Shown: in pieces, positions 51,538-63,562 of the stretch | How positions within the stretch are numbered: position 1 is the first letter of the stretch | Layout of the letters: each line of letters begins with the position of its first letter | Assembly: GCF_933775445.1 (NCBI RefSeq) | Contig: NC_065874.1 | Coordinates: 22,638,501 to 22,702,500, forward strand | Direction of reading: 5' to 3' | DNA length: 64,000 nucleotides | Source: Argentina anserina | Lineage: Eukaryota; Streptophyta; Magnoliopsida; Rosales; Rosaceae | Position numbers and translations under genes: made by a program | Notes under the pieces: model-generated | What the model saw: the letters and a program-made list of their open reading frames with translations, nothing else | Told to the model about the DNA's origin: nothing | The model's database searches: none

Positions 51538-52218
51538 TAGGGTTGCTCCTAAGCGATTCGAGGCCTTGTGCGGAAAAAAAAAGGGCCTTATACAAATGAT
51601 TTTATTAAAATAAATTCATATACCAATTTCATATTTTCATATTATCATATATCAATTTCATATTATCTTATCTAATATGCATAGTTTCATAAAAGAAAAA
51701 AAAGTAAAATAAAAAGATTTGAAACAAACATTCTTTAAGGCAAAACCAGAAAAAAAGAATATGAGATTATATAAAGTTCCAACTCCGAAGCCGTCAAATT
51801 CAGAATATCAGAGTAACTTTCTTTAGAAATTGAGAGTGCGAAATTGAGAGAGGATGAAGAATTGTGAAAAATCACTAACAAGTCCATCAATTTATGGAGG
51901 TAGTAGAGAAAGAAATTTAGTTTAGGAAAACATCAATTGATAACCGAACTCCTTAATTCTTGCAATGGGTTTTATTCATAATAAAGGGAGAAAATCAAGA
52001 ATTTAAGAGTGAGGTTTTCTTGAAACAATGTAATTGTGGAGGCCAAAGAAAAAGAAAAAAAGAAGTAGATTGATTGTCAAAGGTCCAAGAAACTTTTTTT
52101 GTATAGTTTTACTTTTTATAATATATTAAATTTAATTATTAATAAATAAGCACACAGACAAAAAAAATTAGAGTTTTGGTGCGAGCTCATTGCCTGCCCT
52201 CCCTCAGGGCCAGCCCTA
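51538..52218. mobile_element. hAT-type MITE no. 2 of a cluster, 681 bp
   Basis: The left end TAGGGTTGCTCCTAAGC and right end CCTCAGGGCCAGCCCTA are inverted repeats. The flanking 8-mers are ATAATACA (51530-51537) and ACAATACA (52219-52226), seven of eight identical. The left flank begins only 27 bp after the duplication of the previous MITE. AT-rich, no ORF. Confidence 0.8.
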
Positions 52219-52342
52219 ACAATACATTTCTAACAACATCAATAAAAATTTAATTGTTGTACGTTACATTCAGACAACAACACGAATTTAACCATTTTTG
52301 TTAGTCATCTTTAGACAACGTAAATGAATTTCTCAATCACAC

Positions 52343-52580
52343 TGGCGGAACTCAATGGAAGCAAGAAGGGGCTGTGGCTCCCGCAGCAGGTGAATACAAC
52401 CATTTTGATATTATAATTATTATAATATAATTATTACGATTATTGTATAATTATAATAGAATTATACTCTAATTATGATATATTTGTGTATAAATCAACA
52501 TTTAATTCTAAAATTTGGTATTTTTTCGCCTCTTTAGACATTTTGGCTCCTCCGGAAATTTATTTCAAGATCCACCACTG
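52343..52580. mobile_element. Short hAT-like MITE no. 3 of a cluster, 238 bp
   Basis: The ends TGGCGGAACTC and GATCCACCACTG are imperfect inverted repeats of the CAGTGGCGGA type seen in plant hAT elements. The 8-mer AATCACAC lies on both sides (52335-52342 and 52581-52588). The exact end bases are ambiguous because the duplication overlaps the TIR word. Confidence 0.65.
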
Positions 52581-52588
52581 AATCACAC

Positions 52589-53127
52589 TGTCCGTGTTGT
52601 TGTCTCACCTATCCTATCAAACGAGGCTAACTTGCTCTTGTATCTGCCTAAAGTACTTGCCATTACAAAAACAGTTCCAATGGCCATACCGTGGTGCCGT
52701 TGCGTGACTGAAATTGCTGCCACTTAAGATCAGCGGCGAGGACGACCGTGCCGATGATGTTGTTAGGCGTGTCGCCATTGGTATTGGTGAGACAGGTGAG
52801 TAGTTACACTGGTCTCACAAGCTCGATTGACCATTGCCATGGGTGACTATGCTTAGGAACCTTCAATGATCCAATGCTCAACAAATCTGACTGCTTTAAC
52901 CGGACCAGCAGTCTTTTTTTTTTTTTCCTTTTTGAATAAAGCGTTAGTCCTTTTATGCTAATTAAGATGAATTTCGCAGTAATTGATTGCTGTGTTGTTT
53001 TTTGGTAATGAAGTACTCTAATTGCACTTTCTATAATAATTTCAAGAAACAAATTTGAAGTCTAAATATGATGCTGCAACTACTGAAATCAAACAAGATC
53101 TTAAGCTCCCGATTGATTTAAGCGTCA
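52589..53127. other. 3' flank of the MATE gene
   Basis: Probable 3' UTR and downstream region of the minus-strand transporter, with a T-run at 52914-52926. No other gene is supported. Confidence 0.45.
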
Positions 53128-56100
53128 CTAATTATTCCTCAGGAATTGCCAAGGTCCTGTACCTGTCCCTATCCTGCATTTGGACAGAAAATCAAGTTAG
53201 GCTAAAGCTCAGTATTTCCAGTAGGACACAAACAAATTCTTGTTTAAAATGTACCTCCAGAATCCGGCAAGTGCACGAAGACTCATATAGATGGTCAAAG
53301 CAACCCAGATGCCGATGAATCCACTTGTGTAGGAGAGAATAAACAGTACGATGATGCTTACAATAGCCACCAGAACCTAGAGAGAAGAATGATCACCTTA
53401 AATGTTACTTTCGAATGAACTGCAGTAGTATCTTCTAGCTTGAAAAACAAACATATTGGCGACAGTGTACGTGACACCAACACATTTAGTTTCAAACTAC
53501 GAATCCATCAATGCCTCACCTCAATTTTAGTATTTATAAACAATTATGCTAGAAAAATTGAGACTTATATAATTGATGACTGCAAATCATAATTTGTAGT
53601 GAAAGAAAGTAGCAGAAGACTTGCCATAGAACATGCTGCATAGGCAAAATCAGAGGCACCAAAGTTGACGCCGTCGAAAACAAATGCCAAGGCATTGATC
53701 GGTTGAGTGGCAGCAACAAACTGGTTTTAATTCGAAGCCAGTTAACTCATAATGTCATTTTGAATCGATGAAGTATAAACAGAGATATTGTTCTGTGTTC
53801 CGATACAAGAAGACTTACTGGTATGCCTATGCCAATAAGATGGAGGACATTGACATCTTTTGTAAATAACCTAGCTCCATACTGCAACCCAGTTCCGAGA
53901 ATTAATGCGAGTATCAACCCCAAAGCCAAGCCTAACTACAGTTAAAATGTGTCCAGGATATTTTAGAAATATGATTTCATCATATGGTTAACTTACAATG
54001 TATCTGTAGTATTATAAGAAACCTGTAATACTCGGGATGCAGTTACTGCAGCTTTGTCATAGTCATTCTTTGCAAATGCACTTGCAAGTATTGCCTGAAA
54101 TATCAATTAGTGATGAGTCAGTCCATAAAATAAGATATTGAAACATTGAGATAGTTCATAAACAAACACTTGTCAACTATGGATGTTAAGTAAAATCATA
54201 TTCAGCATTAGAGCTCTTTAAGTTTGCAATTATGTCTATTGTGAATCATGTCACTACCTGCAGTAGAGATTTTGTACTGCACTACTCTGTTTTCAATTTT
54301 TTTTTGAAGTGATTCCGTATTCAAAGTACAGATTAGCAGTGACAAGGTTAAATTGGATTTATGAGCAAACTAACGGGAATTAACTCATTCACAATGCACA
54401 CTGTTGATTTTACTTAAAACTAAAAAGAAAGTGTCATCCCAGTTCCGGAAATAAGATTATAAATTATAACCTGTCCTGCAACAGCCAGTCCATCAGCTAG
54501 AAGAGATGTTGCCAACCAAACTTGCAAGCAGACCTGAAATGCAGCCATGGCTGTCGGTCCTTGGCGCGCAGACAATGATGCAGCCAAAGTCACGCAGAAT
54601 GTAACCGCAATGACCCTCATTAATAATAGAAAGCCTGAAGTCATGAACAAAGGACTAATGGAGTATCAATTTCGTAATGCTAACTGTCTTCTAATGATAT
54701 CAACCACTGAAATGTTTTTGAAGAAAGAGAGACATAAGAAAGTCTAATATTAAATTCAAACCTTGCTGTACTTGAGAATTGAATCCTCACCATTTTTAAG
54801 AAATCGACTGAATTGGAGATGTTTAGCACTTGGGGGTATGAGATCAACTTGAGCTGCTAATCTCCAAAAGAGGATGATTGACATTAAGTACCTATAAACC
54901 ATTTAGCAATTAGAGGAAAGGTGACACACAATATACATATTAATTAGTCAAGAAACAGTACAGACGTTAGTAATGGAGCAAAATTTTATTGAAACTTACT
55001 GAGATAAAACATGAGCAATAGCTGCACCATTCACACCGAGACGAAGGACAAATATAAAAATTGGATCTAAAATTATATTTGTTGCATCTCCTGCCACTAT
55101 ATTTTAAACAGACTGTTCGTGAATACCGGCAGGAGCATGTAATAAAATAAAGCACAACAGATAATGTAATGAGCTAAAGTGCAATTATACTATGGCATAC
55201 CAGTGGCATACAAAGGAGTTTTTGTATCTTTGAACCCACGGAAGACTCCTTGCATAGCCAGTGAAAGAAGTACTGCTGGAGCACCGAGCGACCTCAACAT
55301 CAAGTACTGCTGTGCTGGCTTTAACATAGGGGAATCCTGATAAACAACAGATCCTTTATGATATTATCTATACAAAAACATATTTAGGACTTTGTGAAAA
55401 AGAAAAAACACTAAGTAAACCATTACGTTTAACTATAAGAGATTCTAGTATCTTGGCTAGAAAAACTTACAGAACCGACTCCCATAAAGTTCAATAAAGG
55501 TTTAGCTCCCGATATGAGGAATATGGCTTGAATAAATCCAAGAGTGCCACCAATAACCATTGCGGATGATGCTGATGGGATATACCTTTTTTTATGACCA
55601 TTTTTAGCTATATCGAAGCTTACATCAACCGATTTTATGTTGTATGTATTCTTACCAGTATCTGACCAAGAAACAGGCACAAACGGAAACACTATCATGT
55701 AATAGGTACTTAGAGGAGTAAAAAAATATAGTATGAAATCGATTGCATACAAATTATATATATAGAAAAGGAGGATGCATCTACCAGTTTCTGGTATCAA
55801 CTGTTTAGTTTCCGCATTCGTTGGTGAATCTGACTCCAGGTTATCATTCTCATTTGCTCCAGGTCTTGCTGCTTCAATGGTGTCTTCTTCAGCAACAAAA
55901 GAGGTTGTGACACTAACAAGTGGAAATATTGCTATTCTTGATACTTGATTGAACAAAGCAATTGACACTCCTACTGCAGCAAGCTCCACTGAACCTTTAA
56001 ACATTAACACAACCTGGTTGATAATTTATATATTTCAGTCTAAACTAACTGCCTGGAAGAACAAACTTACGTTGAGAGGTTAACATAGATACATATAGGC

Positions 56101-56309
56101 TTCAATTTGTCATATCATTACAGTATATATGAGCTAAAATCAAGGGCGATCTGGTGTTGAATTATCTACAAATATAAACTAGGCTCTAGTGATACTTACT
56201 GTTATCTATGCTTGTGGCCAAATGAAAGGATTGCTCATTCCCAGATTGAGATTGTCGCGGAGACGGAAACGTATGGGATGTTTAGGAACATTCACTCTGG
56301 ATAGGACTG

Positions 56310-56343
<34 letters not shown>

Positions 56344-58028
56344 TAAAAAAATAAAGGGCTATGTCCAATTTTTTGTACTAATACAAAGCCCAATTTTTAA
56401 TACTCATGTAAATTGCTTTTAGGTTCTGATCCAAGTGTGAAGTTCTGATGAAATATAGTATCTCGAATCTTCAATTATGCAATTGAATATGAAGCATGCA
56501 GTTCAATCACCCTTTAATCATCCTTTGATTTTTATTCTTTTATATTAAGCTACGGTAACTGAAACTAAGATCAGGTCTATAACTGAGCGTCTGAGCCATA
56601 ACAATGTATTCTCCACCACCTTCCAAGTTATTCCATCATTTCAGCTCATGATCATTGGCTGAATCATCATCTGATCAACAGGCTTCCACTTCTATGAATC
56701 GCCATATATTATCAATTCACATTTCAACCGAGTTTTCTTCAGCTAAAACTAGAATTAGCCCTAATAAAGTTTCGATAAACTTATAGAGTTATAACCATGA
56801 TGTTATGGTGGCCATGTTCAATAATGGCTTCTCCAGCAGAAACCATGTTCCTTGGATTTAATCGATTTATACCAAGTTTATAATTTTTTCTGAGAGTCCA
56901 TACATTTAGCAGCAAATCCTTTACAGCAACCTTAACTAGCTTGTGTACAGATATCATGACATGCACTAGATATTTCCAGCACAAATGATATACCAGAACA
57001 ACTATCTGGTAGTGGCAGGACTTAGATGTGATATTTGGTTGAATTCTGGATTGATAAATAAGACCTATTCTATGTATGGCAATCAAATTGGGCATTTGTC
57101 ACCAAGCACTGGAACAGTAAAAATCAGATTTATAACTTGTTCAAGATGAAAGTGAAGGCATATAAAAAATAAGTACCTAGTTGTCCAATGAATGCTGTAT
57201 CGATTAAGGATGCAATTGGATCAGCTGTCAAAGCCAGTGCTGCAGGCAATGCAATCGTCGCTATTTCTAATCCCAGTTGGTCCAACTTAAAAACATGTCT
57301 GCACATCATAGCACAAAATATTCAAGCATTAAATCCTAAACATATTCATTTTTTAATCAGCAAGCTATCAATGGTAAATTGGAAATAGTGAGGGCAGAGG
57401 TAGTGTAAGTAAAGGCCATGTTAGTTATAAGGAATTACTTTTCATCTATGTAGCACCGACACCGACACCGATACCGCGACACTGACACGGTGCGACACGG
57501 CAAATCTAAAAAATCTAGATTCCGACACTGCGTCGACACGGCTATTTATATATAATTTAATATATTTATTAATGCATAAAATAAATATATAACACATGAA
57601 ATAATGCATAAAAATTCAAGTTCATTCCATTGCATAACAATTCCAAATAAATAAATCTAAGGAAAGAAGAAAGGGAAAACGATGGGGCTAAAACAAAACT
57701 TGGGTTAATTTTGTATTGTTTTTATGTTTTTTTAATCTAAAATGATGATGTGGCGTGTCGGTCAAAATATCGGAGAAGTGTCGGAAAAGTCAATATTATT
57801 GACACGCCACGTGGCGTGTCGGGGAGTGTCGGAGTGTCTGACACTCCGGCCTTAGAAGTGTCGGTGCTACATAGCTTTTCATTGTATTGTAGCAAATTAC
57901 ATGGAACCCTTTCACAGGAGGAAAGAAAAGGAAATTGCATAAAGTCAGACGCTTTACCTGATATCCTTGAAGAAAATGAAGATAGTCTTTTTGTTTTCAC
58001 ACATATATCCTTCATTTTCTTCAGCCAT
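53128..58028 (-). CDS. DTX42: MATE efflux transporter, DTX42/FRD3 (citrate exporter) clade
   Basis: Thirteen exons: 58028-57958, 57298-57177, 55994-55785, 55661-55471, 55336-55201, 55096-55000, 54891-54791, 54634-54471, 54094-54023, 53935-53819, 53720-53625, 53376-53255 and 53173-53128. All phases agree and the protein is 514 aa, the length of Arabidopsis DTX42. It begins MAEENEGYMCENKKTIFIFF. Family signatures include ALPAALALTADPIASLIDTA, FIGQLG, AMQGVFRGFKDTKTPLYAT, ATQPINALAFVFDGVNFGAS and the end GTGTGPWQFLRNN. A long hydrophilic loop (about residues 102-160) between the second and third membrane helices marks the FRD3/DTX42 branch. Members export citrate to the apoplast for xylem iron transport or aluminium tolerance; which of these applies here is inference. 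The intron after exon 11 (ATG|GCAAGT) uses a GC donor. No break is seen. Confidence 0.94.
56311..56340 (+). repeat. (TA)n microsatellite in a MATE intron
   Basis: About 14 TA units in the 1.2-kb intron between exons 2 and 3. Confidence 0.92.
57446..57874. mobile_element. MITE with perfect 8-bp duplication in MATE intron 1, 429 bp
   Basis: The terminal inverted repeats CTATGTAGCACCGACAC and GTGTCGGTGCTACATAG are perfect over 17 bp. The 8-mer CTTTTCAT flanks both sides (57438-57445 and 57875-57882) without mismatch. GACACGGCG / CGCCACGTGGCG-like motifs recur inside. The 8-bp duplication favours hAT, although the TIR is not the usual hAT consensus. It lies in the first intron of the transporter gene. 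Confidence 0.88.
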
Positions 58029-59420
58029 CATCTTGAGACCGGGATGATTACCAAATTCCTTTACACACAGGGATAATTACGAAACATGTTGCATTGTGGG
58101 CAGAATGATGAATTCACCAAACTCCGCTCCAGACCCTTTTAAGCACATTACATTGTCATTAGCTTCATTGCTTGCAAACCCAATAGTTACGAATTAAGTT
58201 ACATAATAAACTTTGCTAATTTAACGAAACAGAATGCATGAATTGAAAACTAATATGCTACTGGGGATCAAGATAAAGTCTTTCGAATAAGAGTCTCACA
58301 GATATTGGGAATGCCTGAATTTGTTCTTGGTTTACGAGGTTGATCATACACAGAATATATAACCACCAGTTTAGAAACCTCAATACCAATCAAAGCTAGG
58401 CCACTACTAGAAAAACTAAACCTCAGCCAAAGATATATCTCAGAAGTCAAAACTTCAAACTCAGACATTCCAGGTCTGCAAAATCAGAAACCATTCATGA
58501 AAGCCAAAGTAGAGAAGAGGAAAGGCAAAGAATTCCTCACCTTGATCACTCACAACCATGAAAGCATCTGTATATATGTCAATTGAAGAAGAATACCCAG
58601 TATGGAATTCGGCTTTGATGAAACTTCAAATTTAAAGAGCCAAACTTTATTCTCTCCAGCGTTTAAACCTTGGAAGAAAGACTTCTTTCTCTCTTGTTTT
58701 CACCCTGACAAAGACATTCACAGCAGAAAGATACCAACCATTCACAACCTCAGACAAACATGTAGTATACAAGAGACAGCAACCATTAATTCTTACCAAC
58801 CTCATGTCTACAAACAGACGTATTCGTTGAAATTTGCTATAAATAACAGTACGAAAATTTACTCATATATTTCAATCGTACAAGTAACAAGTTTTGCTGC
58901 AGTAAGATTTATAATCTTGTCATCATCGAGTAGTGGGTGTTTTGATCTGGCCAAGATTTGGGCACGTGTAACCGATTATTGAGGGTCTCTGCAAAGCTGC
59001 TTTTTGTGAGGAAGGTGATATCTCCCAAAACGGCACAACCGAATAAGGCGATCGGATATTTCGTCATTGCTGCAATTATCTGCAGGGAAAGACCGAAAGG
59101 TGATTCGTTGTGGCTATATAATAGAGAGCCAAGTGTTGATGATCAGTGTCCATCGTTTTCATGCACAACAGATTGATATGACCATTGGAGGTTAAAGATC
59201 ACCGTTTTTTTTTCCTGTAATCTGTTACGTAAGCTTGCATTTGCAAATTCACGGACATTCTTCCATACTTTGACTAATCAGTGTTTATAGAACCTAGTAG
59301 CGAAGGAGATGTACGTAGGTTTTTTCTTTTTATATATCTGTGTTTGAAGTATATATATCATCCATTCATCCCTACAATAATATTTACAGTTGTGATTATT
59401 GACCTATTCCATCAAAAACA
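58029..59420. other. Promoter and 5' flank of the MATE gene
   Basis: Upstream of the MATE start codon on the minus strand. ORFs here are short and unconvincing, and none matches a family I know. A non-coding 5' exon could lie here but cannot be placed by eye. Confidence 0.4.
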
Positions 59421-61226
59421 CCTAGCCGTTGTGAGACATGGTGTCACGAGCTGCACAAATGGTTGTGCCATCGTGATACTTCCTGGGAGCTATGCCGAAG
59501 AGAGAGTGTCAAGCGGCAAGCATGCAAGCTGATTGCGGGCTGATTGGGTGTTCAGTGGTATGTCCAGGTGGCAGTTTCGTAATTAAGACGAACTTCTAGG
59601 TTCGAGGCAATTAAGCTTGGAATTTGGGAAAAGTCTGAACACGAAAAATGTCTGGGACGTCGAAACGAGTTCAATGCACTTGACGACATATTTTTATGAG
59701 ATTGTATGAATAAATTATGGAAGTTGCCCCTTCTCGGATATTTGATGTTTCCTCCTCCAAAGTCCAGTTTTCTCCAATATGCTCTATAGGGGGGTACATG
59801 GTGTCTGACTCTCCACCACCCTCAGTGCCGGCCTTATGGGGAACTAAGCGAGTGACTCTTGGGGGACCTTAGGGAACCTAGGAGCCGGGCGGATGTCACC
59901 AAAGAGTGGTGGCATGCGTTTCCATGAGTCAGGAAGTCTCATGGACGGTATTGGCCGGTAGGCCGATATTGTGGGTCCATGCGGGTGGCGAGGTTCGTAC
60001 GTGGGCGATCCTTATGCCAACGACATGGACGAACTTGTGGGCTGAAGGAATACATGTTGGAACCCCGTGGTGCGCAATGACCACGGAGTAAAGCGACGTG
60101 GGCATAGGTTAGGGGTTCGACCTTGCCCAAAGGAAAGAGTTGTCAGCAAGCATGGACGGGCGACACCGTGCTAGAAAGAAGGAAGCCTATAGTGGGCAGA
60201 TGCGGGCATGTGGCCTATGAAAGAGTATGCTGACAAGTCGGATGCGATGTCGGGATGATATGTGGGAGGCAAGCCGTGGAGGCAAGCCTCGCCCAACAAA
60301 GATAACACCCTGGGGCCGAGTTGCCCATATGATTATCCCCATGGGTGATGTGTGGACAATAGATGCCTATATGCCGAGTGAGCACGATGATGGATGCTCA
60401 GGAGGCAAGTAACGTGCGCATGCTTCCAAGGGACGGTCAGATAGAAATAAGCGAGGACCATCAATGTCTCGACCTACTGTCATACCGCCTGCTACGAGGT
60501 GCAAGGTGCACGCGGTTGACATGGAAGCCTATCGGTTGGGCGAGTGTCATGGGAGCACCATGACACGAGGAAGCGATCGGTAAGGGGTTGGCATTGAAGC
60601 CTATCGGTTGGGCGAGTATCGTGGGAGTACCATGACACAAGGAAGCGATGGTAAGCGGATGGCATGGAAGCCTATCGGTTGGGCGAGTGGCATGGGAGTA
60701 CCATGACACGAGGAAGCGATCGATAAGTCACAAGTTGTGAGACTCATGTGTGAGTGGCTTTCGTTGGTGGAACCTTACAAGCAAGGAATGTAAGAGAGAA
60801 AGATCGGAATGACACGGGAGGCGCACAAGTAAGAAAAAAAAGTTGCCATCAGGAATGCATGTTGAGTTAGGCTGGCCTTGGTTAAGAGTAACCTTGGCGC
60901 CGAACGGGTCATATTCCGCTGCGTAGTAAGTCGGCCCGTGACACATGGCATGGCTTGCAAACCCCTTGATCAAGCATCAATTTGTAGCAATTAAGAAGAG
61001 TTTATTGGGGGTATATGTTCTAGAATTAGACTATGCTGAGCTGCTTTGACTCCCACTCACCGTTTAAATGGTGTAGTACTTCTGATGACATAGGGATACT
61101 GTAAATGGAGTCGATGACAGCATAAGAGATCGAACATGCGTGTTTTACCCATGAGCAACCTTAACTGAATTTAGCTGAAAGTTATGGTGTCTTACGTACG
61201 TACATACCATTATGGAGTTTGTCGGG
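59421..61226. repeat. GC-rich unclassified repeat DNA
   Basis: Composition rises well above the AT-rich surroundings between about 59800 and 60960, with many GGCGAG, CATGGG and GACACG words and no long sense ORF. This looks like an LTR or the non-coding part of a large retrotransposon derivative, but no ends or target duplication were identified. It contains the 72-bp tandem repeat listed separately. Confidence 0.5.
60519..60728 (+). repeat. 71-72 bp tandem repeat, three copies
   Basis: Copies start at 60519, 60591 and 60662, each with GAAGCCTATCGGTTGGGCGA followed by CCATGACACGAGGAAGCGAT. Differences between copies are few. Confidence 0.93.
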
Positions 61227-62793
61227 TGATAGGAGCACAAAGTGTGACGTTCTTAATGTATATATGCCATATTCTTATGCTTTGTTACTTCGCATTTAGT
61301 TGTTTTAGGTTCATATTTGATATATGTATGTTCTAGGTAGAGCTATTTCGAATTGAGATGATTTGATGATGAAATTGTGCTAAGTGTTAGAACTCCTGAT
61401 TGAACTAGGATTCCTTATTCGACTAGGACTCTACTTTCCTATTTTCATTCTTTCCTATTTCTTAATCGACGATTTCTTTTCAGGAAAGACAAATCATATT
61501 TGGAAAGAAATGAGAGTTGCCGAGTTGCATTCCTAGTTGAACAAGGAAATCATATTCGAGTTGAACAAGGAGAAGAGGAGGCCGGCCTAGCTACTCCTAG
61601 TTGGACCAAGAGATTGCCGTGCAGCCCTTAAAGTGATCTCCCTATTGGACTTGGTTTCCTACATCAAGTTGGATATGGAGTACATAAACCAAATCCATAA
61701 CAAAGAGGATTTCAGTTTCCCAATTGGATTCTATCTCCTTTTGGCACGGCAAGAAGGCTTCCTAGACCTCTATATATAGAGGCCGGCCTCTCCATTCAGC
61801 AGGATGATCAGCCCTATACACAAACACAGCCATAGCTCTGCCGAATTCATCCTTTATCCTTCCAAGAAATCCTAAAACCGATTCTATCATTCCCCACCAA
61901 TCAATAGCCTTCAAACACGCTTGTGAAGAAGGTTTCATCCATAGAAGTCTCGGCTACGCTTGTGGATTGCTTGATTTATAAAGTGTAACCATGATTCACT
62001 CTTGTTTAATTTCGGTTTTGGTTTTATTCTTGTTCTTGGATGAAGCTTGCGATTTGTGTAGTGTAGTCTTGTATCAATTTTGTCTATGAAATAGCTACTT
62101 GATTCAATTTATATAGAGGATTCGAAAATTGTTTTGGTTTTATGGATTTCTGTTTTTGGTTTCTGCCGAACCTAGCCCTTGAACAATTTCGATTTCTATG
62201 TGTTATGACTATGCTTGTAGCATGATATTTAGGTTGTTGGATTAAAGACTTATGCTAAGAACATGTTTATTCTTGTTTATGTGATTTTCGAATTGCATGG
62301 TTGTTGGTTAAGTAAGTGACATACTTGATGAATTCAATGTGCATGGCTTTGGGATTACATGATTAAGATGAGCATGTTAGAATTCGATTATGGCTGCTTG
62401 GTTTTGATCGAATGTGTTAAGTGTCTATGTGTTTAGGTTACTGCTTAGAACCCTAAATGCATGATCCATCCTTGGTTGTTCATTACATAGTCTCGGCACG
62501 ATTCTAAGAATGGACATAGAACTTGTTCGATTCCCTCTATGTGAGTTGTTTTGGTGATTGTTTATGTGTTGGTTGGTTGATCACATGTATATATTAGTTT
62601 AGGTTTTATTTACTGTTTTTATGACTCAATCCAAAATCTATATCAAACCTTAAACCCTTTATGAATTCGTGTTAATTGATGTGATCCTAAGCCCTGGCTG
62701 GATCCCCGGTTTGTGAACGATACCCTCTTGCTTTATATTACTATGATGTGTTCAGGGTTAAATATTGATGTCGAGTAATCGAGCATTCATCAA
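61227..62793 (+). repeat. 5' LTR (1567 bp) of the Athila/Tat-like element
   Basis: It begins TGATAGGAGCACAAAGTGTG and ends GAGCATTCATCA (TG...CA). A TATA-like box TCTATATATAGAGG lies at about 61769-61782 with a leader-like stretch after it. Similarity to the solo LTR at 32.5-34.7 kb confirms both boundaries. Confidence 0.85.
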
Positions 62794-62795
62794 AT

Positions 62796-62813
62796 AGCGC
62801 CGTTGCCGGGGAT
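62796..62813 (+). other. Retrotransposon primer-binding site (tRNA-Asp type)
   Basis: TAGCGCCGTTGCCGGGGA sits two bases after the LTR end. The standard sequence complementary to the 3' end of tRNA-Asp starts TGG; here the second base is A, a single mismatch at the position pairing with the tRNA CCA tail. Confidence 0.85.
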
Positions 62814-63562
62814 CCATTAGAGATGGATCCCTAACTTTTACTACGAATTCATTGTTAATATTGTACATTTGTATATTCTCATTCTTATTTCGTGTAACAT
62901 ATAGTAATGTATCTTAGGTTGTTGTTTTGGTGCTTGAGTGAATGATTGTTGTAGGTTGTAAATCGAACGGAATAGGTAAAGTCCCTTTTGCTAATATTAG
63001 CCTTAACCCTTCATGCTAGCTCTCGAGCTTGCATGAGGTCGAGGGCGGCTTTTATTAACACTTGGAGATTTGTCTAACACATGAGGTTAAGTCCAGCTGA
63101 GTAAGGGGCACGCTCTCTTATTACTCTGGTGCATGGGACCAAAATTGGATCTCAGAGAACTACTGACTGACATACATCTCGGTGATGGAGTCGATAGGGA
63201 GTTCGCTCTCCGTAGTTCAACAAATGAGTCCTACCATGTTCACTATCTCTGATTGAGCTACAAGGCCTTCTGAAACAAAGACTTGATCTTGTGTCTAGGC
63301 ATCCATACTTAGGCCGCACGTCCACCTTGATTTACAACTTAGAATCAATCGATCGTTCAAGCATTGAAATGGCAAAAAGAACTTGTGAATTGTATGAACT
63401 TTTGTAAAACGTAAAGAACTAACTCCTTGTAACTTGACATAGATGCCGTGCCCTTCCCCATAAGTGTGCGTGTGTGTGACTATGGGAAGGCACGAATTAC
63501 ATGTGTTCATTATGTATTCTTCAATGCTAACTCGTTACCTTTCATATAAACAGGTACTATGC
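62814..63562 (+). other. Untranslated leader of the Athila/Tat-like element
   Basis: About 750 bp between primer-binding site and gag start, with no ORF on the + strand. A packaging signal would be expected here but cannot be recognised from sequence alone. Confidence 0.5.
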
